DNA of 55,898 nucleotides, from contig NZ_CANLTR010000020.1 of NCBI RefSeq assembly GCF_947494055.1, positions 1 through 55,898 on the forward strand. Direction: 5' to 3'. The notes beneath the pieces are model-generated. The model saw only the letters and a list, made by a program, of their open reading frames with translations. It was not told the origin of the DNA and searched no databases. The position numbers and the translations under genes are program-made. Positions 1-6,663 of this stretch are shown here, piece after piece (within the stretch, counting starts at the first letter, position 1; every line of letters starts with the position of its first letter). Origin of the DNA: an uncultured Jannaschia sp. (lineage in GTDB: Bacteria > Pseudomonadota > Alphaproteobacteria > Rhodobacterales > Rhodobacteraceae).

Positions 1-27
1 GGACCCCACCAGCAACTCCGAAAGGGG

Positions 28-156
28 GTGAGACCAACGAAGACCTTCGATGACTTCATCGCAGCGCGCCGGCCCGAAGCCTGGGCGCTGCTGAGGAAGG
101 GCGGCCTGTCCACCAAGATCGCCCGCGCCTTCCTCCTTCAGCACGGGACCGTCTGA
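28..156 (+). CDS. Small hypothetical cassette protein (42 aa, GTG start)
   Basis: First short gene of the array. The frame opens at a GTG directly after a G-rich AAAGGGG stretch, so the exact start is unsure. It encodes 42 residues beginning VRPTKTFDDFIAARRP and ending LLQHGTV. The frame is supported by a paralogous copy at 18515-18642 that aligns over its whole length but carries a 1-nt deletion. The composition (basic, with a predicted C-terminal helix) gives no function. I do not recognise a family. Confidence 0.45.
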   Translation: MRPTKTFDDFIAARRPEAWALLRKGGLSTKIARAFLLQHGTV

Positions 157-242
157 CGACAGCCCCCGCCGTAGCCCCTCGCGGGGCTACGGCACCTCTA
201 TCCCATCCGGCGCGCTGGCGCCAAGAGACCTGGAGGCAGATC

Positions 243-602
243 ATGCCCGACTTCACCCGAACAAGCATCCGTCCTCGCCATATCAGGACGATCATGGACT
301 GGCTGGAGCTGGCCTACGCAATCGACCGGCGCCGACTGTCGGCCGCGAAGTACGCCGCCGAGGCCCGGCATATGCGGGCGTTCCCGGTGGGCGAGATTGA
401 CGTCGAGATGGACGTGCAGCTTCTCGAGGGGATCGTCGCGCTCCTGAAGGGCCCGCCGCATCATTATCGCACCGGCTTCGAGCAGCCCCACCGGGGCGCA
501 CGGGGCGCGGCACCGCAGACCCCGATCATCGTGGCGCTGAAGAACCGCATGACGCGGCTGCGCGCGGCGGGCGTGGGCGGCAATCTCCCCCCGCCCGCGT
601 GA
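243..602 (+). CDS. Hypothetical cassette protein, fused remnant (119 aa)
   Basis: From residue ~24 onward it is a clear paralogue of the 105-aa protein at 18973-19290: both have an AEARHMRAFPV core, a GPPHH segment and an identical tail AAGVGGNLPPPA. Its first ~12 residues (MPDFTR...) instead match the start of the zinc-finger gene at 18729-18976. An internal deletion therefore seems to have joined the start of one gene to the body of the next. An alternative start is ATG 294 (MDWLELAYA). It is followed directly by a terminator and then ardC. Function is unknown; such small proteins are common in conjugative plasmid leading regions. Confidence 0.6.
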   Translation: MPDFTRTSIRPRHIRTIMDWLELAYAIDRRRLSAAKYAAEARHMRAFPVGEIDVEMDVQLLEGIVALLKGPPHHYRTGFEQPHRGARGAAPQTPIIVALKNRMTRLRAAGVGGNLPPPA

Positions 603-611
603 TCCCGAGAC

Positions 612-645
612 TCCCGGTCCCGAGAGGACAAAGGGGGCCTTTTTT
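612..645 (+). terminator. Cassette terminator with CGAGAGG loop
   Basis: A GGTCCC arm, a CGAGAGGACAAA loop and a GGGGGCC arm are followed by seven Ts. The same hairpin before the second ardC copy is the one split by element B: its left half is at 19297-19320 and its right half resumes at 21681. Confidence 0.7.
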
Positions 646-683
646 CGTGGTGGATTTTCACCCCGGAGAAAGGACCCGGACCG

Positions 684-1628
684 ATGGCCACCACGCAGAA
701 ACTCGATGTCGCCACGGAAGTGACGAACGAGATCATCGCCCTATTGGAGAAGGGCACGATGCCGTGGCGGCAACCGTGGCGGATCGCGGGCGGCGGTGTG
801 CCGCTGCGCCACAACGGCGAACGCTACCAGGGTATCAATGCCTTCCTGCTTGGCCTGCGCGCGACGATGATGGGCTACAGCTCGCCCTACTGGATGACGT
901 TCGCTCAGGCGAAATCCCTCGATGCGAGTGTCCGCCGCGGGGAGAGGTCTTCCATCGTCGTGTACTATGGCACCGCCAAGAAACGCGGCGCGGAAAAGAG
1001 CGATGAAGGCAGCGATGCCGGTGGCGAGGACGACGGGCGCGAAGGCGGCAGCTACCGTTTCCTGAAGTCCTACCGGGTCTTCCACGTCAGCCAGATCGAG
1101 GGGTTGGATGCCTCCTACCACCCCGAGCCCGAGGGTGATCCGAGCGACGGTCCAACGATGGACCCGGACGCCCAAGCGTTCTTCGACGCAATCGACATCG
1201 ACGTGCGCTACGGCGGGGACCGCGCGTGCTACATCCCGTCTCTCGACCAGGTTCACATGCCGCCGCTGGATCGATTCGAAAGCGCGGGCGCATTCATGTC
1301 TACCCTGACCCATGAGATGTCTCACGCCACGAAGGCGAAGCACCGGCTTGATCGCAGCTTCGGCGTTTCCAGCTTCGGCAACGAGGCTTACGCGAAGGAG
1401 GAGCTCGTGGCATGCGTAAGTGAGGCGCTGATGGGTCAGCGCATGGGTTTCTATGCCGATCATATCGACAATCACGCGGCTTACATCTCGTCGTGGATCC
1501 AGGTCCTCAAGACCGATACCCGGTTCCTGTTCACCGCGGCTGCCCACGCGCAACGGGCAGTAGACTTTCTCGTCGCTGCATCGGAAGCCGGCACGAAGGC
1601 GAAGGGGGCGATCCATGAGGCAGCGTGA
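684..1628 (+). CDS. ardC: ArdC-type antirestriction protein, copy 1
   Basis: 314 aa, a full-length ArdC-like protein. The N-terminal ssDNA-binding domain (DUF1738 type) carries the PWRQPW motif (residues 27-32) and the NGERYQGINAFLL segment. The C-terminal zincin-like metallopeptidase domain has HEMSH at 210-214 and a glutamate pair near 239-240 that could supply the third zinc ligand. Family members protect incoming plasmid ssDNA from host restriction during conjugation. A GGAGAAAGGA Shine-Dalgarno precedes ATG 684, and the 3' end overlaps the next gene by 14 nt. A paralogue lies at 21733-22677; about 290 bp in the middle of the two genes are identical while the flanks differ, which points to gene conversion. 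Confidence 0.9.
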   Translation: MATTQKLDVATEVTNEIIALLEKGTMPWRQPWRIAGGGVPLRHNGERYQGINAFLLGLRATMMGYSSPYWMTFAQAKSLDASVRRGERSSIVVYYGTAKKRGAEKSDEGSDAGGEDDGREGGSYRFLKSYRVFHVSQIEGLDASYHPEPEGDPSDGPTMDPDAQAFFDAIDIDVRYGGDRACYIPSLDQVHMPPLDRFESAGAFMSTLTHEMSHATKAKHRLDRSFGVSSFGNEAYAKEELVACVSEALMGQRMGFYADHIDNHAAYISSWIQVLKTDTRFLFTAAAHAQRAVDFLVAASEAGTKAKGAIHEAA

Positions 1629-1836
1629 TCCGGTCGGTGGCCACAACGAACGCGTCAAGCTGCTCGGGTCCAGCATTAACGCCATCGGCCTCGCGTTCAT
1701 TGCGCTCGGTGTCGTCCGCCCGATCGTCGATGCCACCGTCAGCTTGGACCTGAACAGCCTGATCTATCTTGTCGGCGCGCTGGCCTTGCACGGCCTTGCC
1801 CATTACATTGTCAGCCAAGTGGAGATCGACAAATGA
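1615..1836 (+). CDS. Small membrane protein downstream of ardC (73 aa)
   Basis: Begins MRQRDPVGGHNERVKL and contains two hydrophobic helices (about residues 20-40 and 47-63). It overlaps ardC by 14 nt and the next gene by the ATGA motif, so the three are translationally coupled. The paralogue at 22664-22912 (82 aa) keeps the same N-terminus and gene order. The conserved coupling suggests an accessory to ArdC or a membrane component of plasmid entry; this is inference only. Confidence 0.75.
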   Translation: MRQRDPVGGHNERVKLLGSSINAIGLAFIALGVVRPIVDATVSLDLNSLIYLVGALALHGLAHYIVSQVEIDK

Positions 1837-1958
1837 CCATCGAGACGATCATCATCGTAGGCGGCGGCCTGGCTCTCGGCATTGCGGGCGCACTCTATGC
1901 CCGGTGGTCGCGGGCACAACTCGAGCGCGAAGACCGGCGCAGGCGACCCGCCGAGTAA
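1833..1958 (+). CDS. Single-span membrane microprotein (41 aa)
   Basis: Starts at the ATG that overlaps the previous stop (ATGA). One N-terminal membrane helix (IIIVGGGLALGIAGALYARW) is followed by a strongly charged tail (REDRRRRPAE). The counterpart at 22909-23031 differs in most helix residues but keeps the W-S-R/Q-x-x-L/R-x-R-E-D-R tail and the PAE ending. Such divergence with a constant charged end supports a real gene. Function unknown. Confidence 0.7.
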   Translation: MTIETIIIVGGGLALGIAGALYARWSRAQLEREDRRRRPAE

Positions 1959-1987
1959 CCGCCCCGCCTACCACCAGACCAAGACGC

Positions 1988-2024
1988 GAGGCCCCCGCAT
2001 CGAGAGATGAAGGGGGCTTCTTTT
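1988..2024 (+). terminator. Cassette terminator (GCCCCC/GGGGGC stem)
   Basis: GGCCCCC and GGGGGCTT arms enclose GCATCGAGAGATGAA and are followed by TTTT. The equivalent hairpin in the second array is the one split by element C (left half ends at 23083, right half resumes at 32459). Confidence 0.8.
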
Positions 2025-2059
2025 CGTTTGGATTTGGACCGAACGGAAAGGACGACACC

Positions 2060-2290
2060 ATGATGATCACCCGCACCTCCAAGCTGACGGGCACGGAACG
2101 CACCCGCGAGATCGACCTGACGCCGGCGCAGCTCGCGGTGTGGGAAGACGGCGAGCTGATCCAAGACGCGGCGCCGCATCTCTCCGACGCGGACCACGAG
2201 TTCGTGATGACGGGCATCACCGCCGAGGAATGGACGGCGGTGTTCGGCGACGGCGACGCGGAGGACGCGGAGGCCGGCACGATCCACTAG
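2060..2290 (+). CDS. Hypothetical cassette protein (76 aa)
   Basis: ATG 2060 (or ATG 2063) lies behind GGAAAGGA. The acidic protein reads MMITRTSKLTGTERTREIDL and continues with [17 protein letters not shown]. It has a paralogue at 32508 that is cut off after about 50 residues by IS66 DNA. It is flanked on both sides by strong hairpin terminators, so it is a one-gene transcription unit. I recognise it only as a plasmid/phage-type hypothetical; no motif indicates an activity. Confidence 0.75.
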   Translation: MMITRTSKLTGTERTREIDLTPAQLAVWEDGELIQDAAPHLSDADHEFVMTGITAEEWTAVFGDGDAEDAEAGTIH

Positions 2291-2309
2291 ACCGGGCCAG
2301 CCCCGGCCC

Positions 2310-2345
2310 GAAGCCCCCGCCCGAGAGGGAGTGGGGGCTTCTTTT
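2310..2345 (+). terminator. Cassette terminator (GAAGCCCCC/GGGGGCTTC stem)
   Basis: A perfect 9-bp stem with loop GCCCGAGAGGGAGT, followed by TTTT. It is the strongest member of the repeated terminator family of this array. Confidence 0.85.
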
Positions 2346-2382
2346 CGTTCAGGCCCGAGCTGACCGGAAAGGATACCCCCTC

Positions 2383-2679
2383 ATGCCAGACCGCATCCGA
2401 CACGTCGTCGCCCTCTACGAGATGGACCGCACATATGGCGGCCCGGAAGAAGGTGGCTGGTGGTACGACCACGGCGCGCTCTGCCGCGTTCTCAAGGTCG
2501 TGCCGTCGGCCGACGCCGCCTACACCCTCGCCGCCCGCGCCAACCGGCTGATGAACCGTCTCCAGAGGGGCAAGCGCGACATCGGCTCGATGGCCTACAC
2601 GGGCGGGCGCTACGCGGCCTGCGTGTTCGAGCATACCGCGCCGCGCGTCTTTCCGGAGATCCCGCCGCACTACGAATGA
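2383..2679 (+). CDS. Hypothetical cassette protein (98 aa)
   Basis: Starts at ATG 2383, 11 nt after a GGAAAGGA ribosome site. It is compact and basic (MPDRIRHVVALYEMDRTYGG; later NRLMNRLQRGKRDIGSMAYT). No transmembrane segment or signal peptide is visible. The unit structure (terminator, TTTTCG, GGAAAGGA, ATG) is the same as for its neighbours. Function is unknown. Confidence 0.7.
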   Translation: MPDRIRHVVALYEMDRTYGGPEEGGWWYDHGALCRVLKVVPSADAAYTLAARANRLMNRLQRGKRDIGSMAYTGGRYAACVFEHTAPRVFPEIPPHYE

Positions 2680-2694
2680 GCCGCCCGGCCTGCC

Positions 2695-2732
2695 GGAGCC
2701 TCCCGCCCGAAAGGGTCGAGGGGGCTCCTTTT
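2695..2732 (+). terminator. Cassette terminator (GGAGCC/GGCTCC stem)
   Basis: GGAGCCTCCC and GGGGGCTCC arms around GCCCGAAAGGGTCGA, followed by TTTT. Confidence 0.8.
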
Positions 2733-2767
2733 CGCGTGGACTGAAACCCCACCGAAAGGAGCCTGTC

Positions 2768-3166
2768 ATGGCCCAGAAACGCCTCGTCCACGCCAAGCGC
2801 ATCTCGCCCACGCATATCCGCGAACTCGACGTCCACTACGACCGCGGCGGGATCAACTACTTCGACTACAGCACCAAGCCGAAGGGCATCTTCTTCCGCT
2901 CGACCGTCTACGAGCATGAGGAGGGCTCGGTCTTCAAGACCTACAAGATCGGCATCGGCGAGCCGCAGCGCGGGGTGGGCTACATCTGCGTCGTCCCGCT
3001 CGACCGCTATTGTCCGAAGGCGCTCAAGGACGTCCGTCAGCGCGTCGAGACCCATGCCGAGCGCATCCATGCCCTCTGCGACCAAGGCGACGCCGAGGCG
3101 CTGGCCGAGCTGAAGGCGATCCTGGCGGGCGAGCCGGTGCCATCCTCGGCGGAGGCGGGAGCATGA
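2768..3166 (+). CDS. Hypothetical cassette protein (132 aa)
   Basis: ATG 2768 follows GAAAGGAGCC. The protein begins MAQKRLVHAKRISPTHIREL, has a central beta-rich part with aromatic residues (YDRGGINYFDYSTKPKG) and ends in an acidic helix. It overlaps the next start by ATGA. I do not recognise a domain; homologues would be expected on alphaproteobacterial plasmids. Confidence 0.7.
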   Translation: MAQKRLVHAKRISPTHIRELDVHYDRGGINYFDYSTKPKGIFFRSTVYEHEEGSVFKTYKIGIGEPQRGVGYICVVPLDRYCPKALKDVRQRVETHAERIHALCDQGDAEALAELKAILAGEPVPSSAEAGA

Positions 3167-3242
3167 ACGCTTGGATACTCCGCCGCCTGCGCGCCGAGAC
3201 CCGGGCGTGGTGGGCGCATGTGGCGCTGCGCGAGAGGGAAAG
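3163..3242 (+). pseudogene. Gene truncated by insertion A
   Basis: ATG 3163 overlaps the previous stop and opens MNAWILRRLRAETRAWW. After about 26 codons the sequence enters the left-end repeat of element A (core AG at 3241-3242, then CATCTGTC). The frame reads on to 3555, but only through inserted DNA. The pre-insertion downstream sequence is not visible in this window, so the gene cannot be identified. Confidence 0.5.
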
Positions 3243-3345
3243 CATCTGTCTTGAAGCGCAAGTTCGAAACGACGCGATGAGCCTGACCGGACCGGAGACC
3301 TCCAACTATCGGAGGTCCGGTCGGGCGGCGTCGAAGCGAAAGTGG
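3243..3345 (+). repeat. Left-end (RE) repeat of IS110-type insertion, copy A
   Basis: The sequence CATCTGTCTTGAAGCGCAAG followed by an inverted repeat (GCCTGACCGGA ... TCCGGTCGGGC) and GGCGGCGTC recurs at 19323 and 23086. In all three places it directly follows a CGAGAG-type cassette sequence and an AG dinucleotide. Here the flank GGGAA-AG matches a guide-like segment in the leader of the IS110 gene at 20530-21504. It marks the left boundary of the sulfide/copper island. Confidence 0.7.
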
Positions 3346-3544
3346 CCGTTCGTCCTGGCCGCGGCGAACGCCTGCTTCGAGCCCATTGCAGAAGTGCCAA
3401 ATCCTTGCTGCGCTGCTGCTCGCAGTAGAACCGCAGCTGCGTTGCGGCGCAGATCCACGCGGCGCAGCAGCGAACACTTCGGACATTCACGCGGTGTGTC
3501 AGCTGCGCAAGATGATAGGTTCGCGCAGAACTCTGGAGGCCATA

Positions 3545-4180
3545 ATGACCGGTGAGCGGAACGATCATTGGGAACGCGTCTACGCGACGAAAGACGAAGC
3601 CGAAGTCAGCTGGTATCAGGACACCCCCTCCGTCTCTCTCAAAATGATCGAGAGGGCAGGGGTAAACCGCGATGCGGCGATCGTCGACATCGGCGGCGGG
3701 GCCTCGAACCTGGTGGATGCTCTGCTCGATCGCGGCTTCACAGACCTGACCGTGCTCGATCTCTCAGAGATGGCGCTTCACGTCTCGGGGAAGCGTCTCG
3801 GCGCTGCCGCCGAACAAGTTCAGTGGATCGCTGCCGACATCACCCGATGGCAACCTGAACGACATTATACCTTCTGGCACGACCGGGCCACGTTTCACTT
3901 TCTGACCGATCCGCGGGATCGAGCGGCCTATCTCGCGGCCCTGAAGGCTGCGGTCCCGAACGGAGGGTGGGCGATGCTCGCGACATTCGCTCTCGACGGT
4001 CCCGAGAAATGCAGCGGTCTGCCGGTGGTCCGATACAGCCCGGACACGCTGGCTGTATGCCTGGGGTCCGAGTTCACTCTCGTGAACCAGCGTCATCACC
4101 TGCATGCGACACCGGGTGGTGCGAGCCAGTCCTTCCAGTTCAGCTTGTTCCGGCGCGAGCCGGTAACCCATGCTCAGTAG
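3545..4180 (+). CDS. Class I SAM-dependent methyltransferase
   Basis: 211 aa. SAM-binding motif I is IVDIGGGASNLVDALL (about residues 40-55), followed by an acidic motif II (LTVLDLSEMALH) and the ADITRW segment. The N-terminal HWERVYATKDEAEVSWYQ is typical of the family annotated as methyltransferase next to sulfide or metal detoxification genes in alphaproteobacteria. The ATG lies behind CTGGAGGCC. A thiol, thiopurine or metalloid substrate is possible but not shown by the sequence. Confidence 0.85.
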   Translation: MTGERNDHWERVYATKDEAEVSWYQDTPSVSLKMIERAGVNRDAAIVDIGGGASNLVDALLDRGFTDLTVLDLSEMALHVSGKRLGAAAEQVQWIAADITRWQPERHYTFWHDRATFHFLTDPRDRAAYLAALKAAVPNGGWAMLATFALDGPEKCSGLPVVRYSPDTLAVCLGSEFTLVNQRHHLHATPGGASQSFQFSLFRREPVTHAQ

Positions 4181-4393
4181 CGGAGAACTTACGCCGCGCT
4201 CTTGAGACCTGCCGAGCCCACGCCGCTGCACTACGCGGTCGGCGGAGCGGTCTGGACGACAGAGCCGCTGTGGCTCTGGGACTGAAACGGGGCCTCCGCC
4301 TTTCGCAGGAAAAGATCGGCCCGTTCGTGAAGGACGACGCCGAACGTAAGGCGAAGGTCGGAATTCTCGGGCGAGTGTACCGGCCTGTGCTGC

Positions 4394-4702
4394 TTAGTCC
4401 GCCTCGCGGGCGCAATAGAGCCCGTGCAGCGTTTCCAGCACGGCTGCGACCTCTCGTCCCTTCACACCGTAATAGATTGTCTGCCGGTCGCGCCGTCCCT
4501 CGATCAGGCCGGCGTCCTTCAGGCGTTTGAGCTGTTGCGACATCGACGACTGCGACATGCCGCAGGCTTGCGCCAGCTCGCCCACCGAACGCTCGCCATC
4601 GAGCAACCGACACAGGATCTGCAAGCGCGCCTCAGAGGCCAGCATCTCCATCAGCGCTGCCGCCCGTGGGATATCCCCCTCGAGGAAGTCAGTGGTTTGC
4701 AT
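4394..4702 (-). CDS. bigR: ArsR-family persulfide sensor repressor (SqrR/BigR type)
   Basis: 102 aa from ATG 4702. Winged-helix repressor with recognition segment CGMSQSSMSQQLKRLKDAG and wing RRDRQTIYYGV. Two cysteines, Cys31 (QILCRLL) and Cys97 (GLYCARE), are 66 residues apart, the same spacing as the redox cysteine pair of SqrR and BigR, which form a tetrasulfide bridge with reactive sulfur species and release DNA. It is transcribed divergently from the pmpA-pmpB-blh operon across an AT-rich palindrome, as in known bigR loci. A third cysteine lies in the recognition-helix region. Confidence 0.88.
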   Translation of the reverse strand: MQTTDFLEGDIPRAAALMEMLASEARLQILCRLLDGERSVGELAQACGMSQSSMSQQLKRLKDAGLIEGRRDRQTIYYGVKGREVAAVLETLHGLYCAREAD

Positions 4703-4708
4703 TTTAGA

Positions 4709-4741
4709 CCTATTGAATATTAGGAAGTAATAATATATAGG
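4709..4741. promoter_or_regulatory. Candidate BigR/SqrR operator in divergent promoter
   Basis: An AT-rich imperfect palindrome running from CCTATTGAATATT to AATAATATATAGG in an otherwise GC-rich region. It lies 7 nt upstream of the repressor start and 56 nt upstream of pmpA. Its position and symmetry fit autoregulation plus control of the sulfide operon. Confidence 0.55.
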
Positions 4742-4797
4742 AATTCTGAGACAGATCAAGCCCGACGGCGCAGGTCGTCGTATCACGGAGTCGCAAG

Positions 4798-5232
4798 ATG
4801 GAAACCTCATTCACCCCTTGGCTGTCGCTTGGCGGCGGCCTGTTGATCGGGGCCTCGGCGGTGCTGCTGATGGCCACGAACGGCCGCATCGCCGGCATCA
4901 GCGGCCTCACCTCGCGCGTCTTCGCGCGCTCCACCGACAGCGAGGCACGCGGCGTCTCGGCCCTGTTCGTCCTGGGCCTGCTTCTGGCTGCGCCGATCTG
5001 GCTGCTGACCTCCGGCGAATGGCCGCAGCAATGGGTGCCGTCGAACCCCGCCCTGATGGCGGTTGCGGGCCTCCTCGTGGGCTTCGGCGCGACATATGGC
5101 AATGGCTGCACCTCGGGCCACGGCGTCTGTGGCATCAGCCGCGGCTCGCTTCGCTCGGTCGCCGCCACCGCGACCTTTATGACAGCGGCCGTCGTCACAG
5201 TCCTCGTCACACGTCACCTGATCGGAGGCTGA
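4798..5232 (+). CDS. pmpA: YeeE/YedE-family transporter, N-half subunit (PmpA-like)
   Basis: 144 aa membrane protein with about four helices. It carries the family signature GNGCTSGHGVCGISR (about residues 101-115), whose cysteines line the substrate path in YeeE thiosulfate transporters. In bigR operons this half-size protein pairs with a second half (next gene) and is thought to move sulfur compounds such as thiosulfate or sulfite. The ATG is 2 nt from the next gene, consistent with a two-subunit transporter. Confidence 0.85.
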   Translation: METSFTPWLSLGGGLLIGASAVLLMATNGRIAGISGLTSRVFARSTDSEARGVSALFVLGLLLAAPIWLLTSGEWPQQWVPSNPALMAVAGLLVGFGATYGNGCTSGHGVCGISRGSLRSVAATATFMTAAVVTVLVTRHLIGG

Positions 5233-5233
5233 G

Positions 5234-5677
5234 ATGAAACAGTTCTTCGCGCTTCTCTCCGGCCTGATCTTTGGCTTCGGCCTGATCCTCTCGGGAATGG
5301 CTAACCCGGCCAAGGTTCTGAACTTCCTCGATGTGTTCGGCACCTGGGACCCGAGCCTCGCCTTCGTCATGGGCGGTGCCATCGCGGTGACCGCGCCAGG
5401 CTTCGCGTGGCTCACCCGCAGCCGCTCGCGCCCCTTCTTCGACACCGAGTTCCGTCTCCCGAACCGGACCGATATCGATCCGAGGCTGTTGTCTGGCGCG
5501 GTGCTGTTCGGCATCGGCTGGGGCCTTGGCGGATTCTGCCCCGGCCCGGCGCTGACCGCGCTGCCGATCGCGGCGACCGGCACGCTGGTCTTTTTCCCCT
5601 TCATGCTGGCCGGCATGTGGCTGGCCCGGCACACACCCGACCTCTCCCTGCCTTTCCGCAAAGGAGCTACGCAATGA
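5234..5677 (+). CDS. pmpB: YeeE/YedE-family transporter, C-half subunit (PmpB-like, DUF6691)
   Basis: 147 aa, about four membrane helices. LSGMANPAKVLNFLDVFGTW near the N-terminus and GFCPGPALTAL (about 97-107) are hallmarks of the second half of YedE-type transporters. It starts 2 nt after pmpA and overlaps blh by ATGA, so the three genes are co-translated. Confidence 0.85.
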   Translation: MKQFFALLSGLIFGFGLILSGMANPAKVLNFLDVFGTWDPSLAFVMGGAIAVTAPGFAWLTRSRSRPFFDTEFRLPNRTDIDPRLLSGAVLFGIGWGLGGFCPGPALTALPIAATGTLVFFPFMLAGMWLARHTPDLSLPFRKGATQ

Positions 5678-6591
5678 CCGATCCCCTGAAGAGCCGCGTT
5701 GTCCGCCATTCGCCCTCGACCGGCGAAGGCAGCCCCGACGTCTGGGGCATTTACGAGCCCGATACCGGTTCAATCCAGTACATCTGTGCCGATCCGAAGA
5801 CGCGTCAGGCAGCGTTGATCGACGTGGCTTGGAACTTCGATCACAAGAATTACCGCTTCTCGACTGAGAGCATGGATCAGGTGCTCGACATCGTGCGCGA
5901 CAACGACCTGACAGTGCAGTGGGTGCTGGATACCCACCCCCACGCAGACCACGTCATGGCCTCGGCACATCTCAAGGAGCGCACGGGCGCTCCGAACGCA
6001 ATTGGCCAGAAGGTCCACGACATCGCAAGGCTGTGGGAAGAGATCTACAACTTGCCCGGCGCCTTCGTGCCCGACCGCGACTTCGATCACCTGTTCGCGG
6101 ATAGCGAGACCTTTCGGATTGGCGATCTCGAAGCGCGGGTGATGCTGTCACCCGGTCACACGCTGGGCTCGATCACCTATGTCTGCGGCGACGCGGCCTT
6201 CGTGCACGACACGCTGATGCATCCCGACGCCGGCACCTCGCGTTCGGACTTCCCCGGCGGCAAGACCACTGAGCTGTGGGACTCGATCCAGGCCATCCTC
6301 GCGCTGCCCGGCAACACGCGCCTGAATGTGGGCCACGATTATGGCACGAAGGAGCGAAAAGAGCCGATGTGGGAGGCCACGGTGGACGAGCACAAGGCGC
6401 ACAACATCCATGTGAAGGACGGCACGGAGCGCGAAGCCTTCATCGAGCGCCGACAGGCACGCGACAAGACGTTGGCGCTGCCGAACCGCATCCTCGCCGC
6501 GTTGCAGATCAACCTGCGCGGCGGGCGGCTGCCCCCGGCCGAGAATGACGGCAACCACTACCTGAAGCTGCCGGTGAACCGTTTCGACTAA
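5674..6591 (+). CDS. blh: Metallo-beta-lactamase-fold persulfide dioxygenase (Blh/ETHE1-like)
   Basis: 305 aa. The MBL signature THPHADHV lies near residues 88-95, with further ligands in SPGHTLGS, the HDTLMHPDAG loop and the terminal GHDYG. Members of this branch (Blh, ETHE1) oxidise glutathione persulfide to sulfite. No rhodanese domain is fused. It sits third in the operon behind the YeeE-like pair, under the presumed BigR/SqrR control, so it would consume persulfides formed from sulfide. Confidence 0.88.
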   Translation: MTDPLKSRVVRHSPSTGEGSPDVWGIYEPDTGSIQYICADPKTRQAALIDVAWNFDHKNYRFSTESMDQVLDIVRDNDLTVQWVLDTHPHADHVMASAHLKERTGAPNAIGQKVHDIARLWEEIYNLPGAFVPDRDFDHLFADSETFRIGDLEARVMLSPGHTLGSITYVCGDAAFVHDTLMHPDAGTSRSDFPGGKTTELWDSIQAILALPGNTRLNVGHDYGTKERKEPMWEATVDEHKAHNIHVKDGTEREAFIERRQARDKTLALPNRILAALQINLRGGRLPPAENDGNHYLKLPVNRFD

Positions 6592-6594
6592 TTC

Positions 6595-6631
6595 GATGGG
6601 CGGCCCGGTGATCAGTCGCGGGCCGCCCATC
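6595..6631. terminator. Strong hairpin after the blh operon
   Basis: A perfect 13-bp stem GATGGGCGGCCCG / CGGGCCGCCCATC with an 11-nt loop, but no clear T-run behind it (CTTCC). It is probably an operon-end or processing hairpin that lowers read-through into sulP. Confidence 0.6.
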
Positions 6632-6663
6632 CTTCCAATCCATACAAGTCGGATCGCTCCGGA

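Noticed and set aside
741-1736. Long minus-strand frame opposite ardC (331 aa)
   Set aside because: Shadow of a clear coding gene; Arg/Val/His-rich composition and no domain.
3243-3345. Integron attC interpretation of the recurring left-end hairpin
   Set aside because: No RYYYAAC/GTTRRRY core sites, no integron integrase in the window, and the repeat is always linked to an AG core and an IS110 right end instead.
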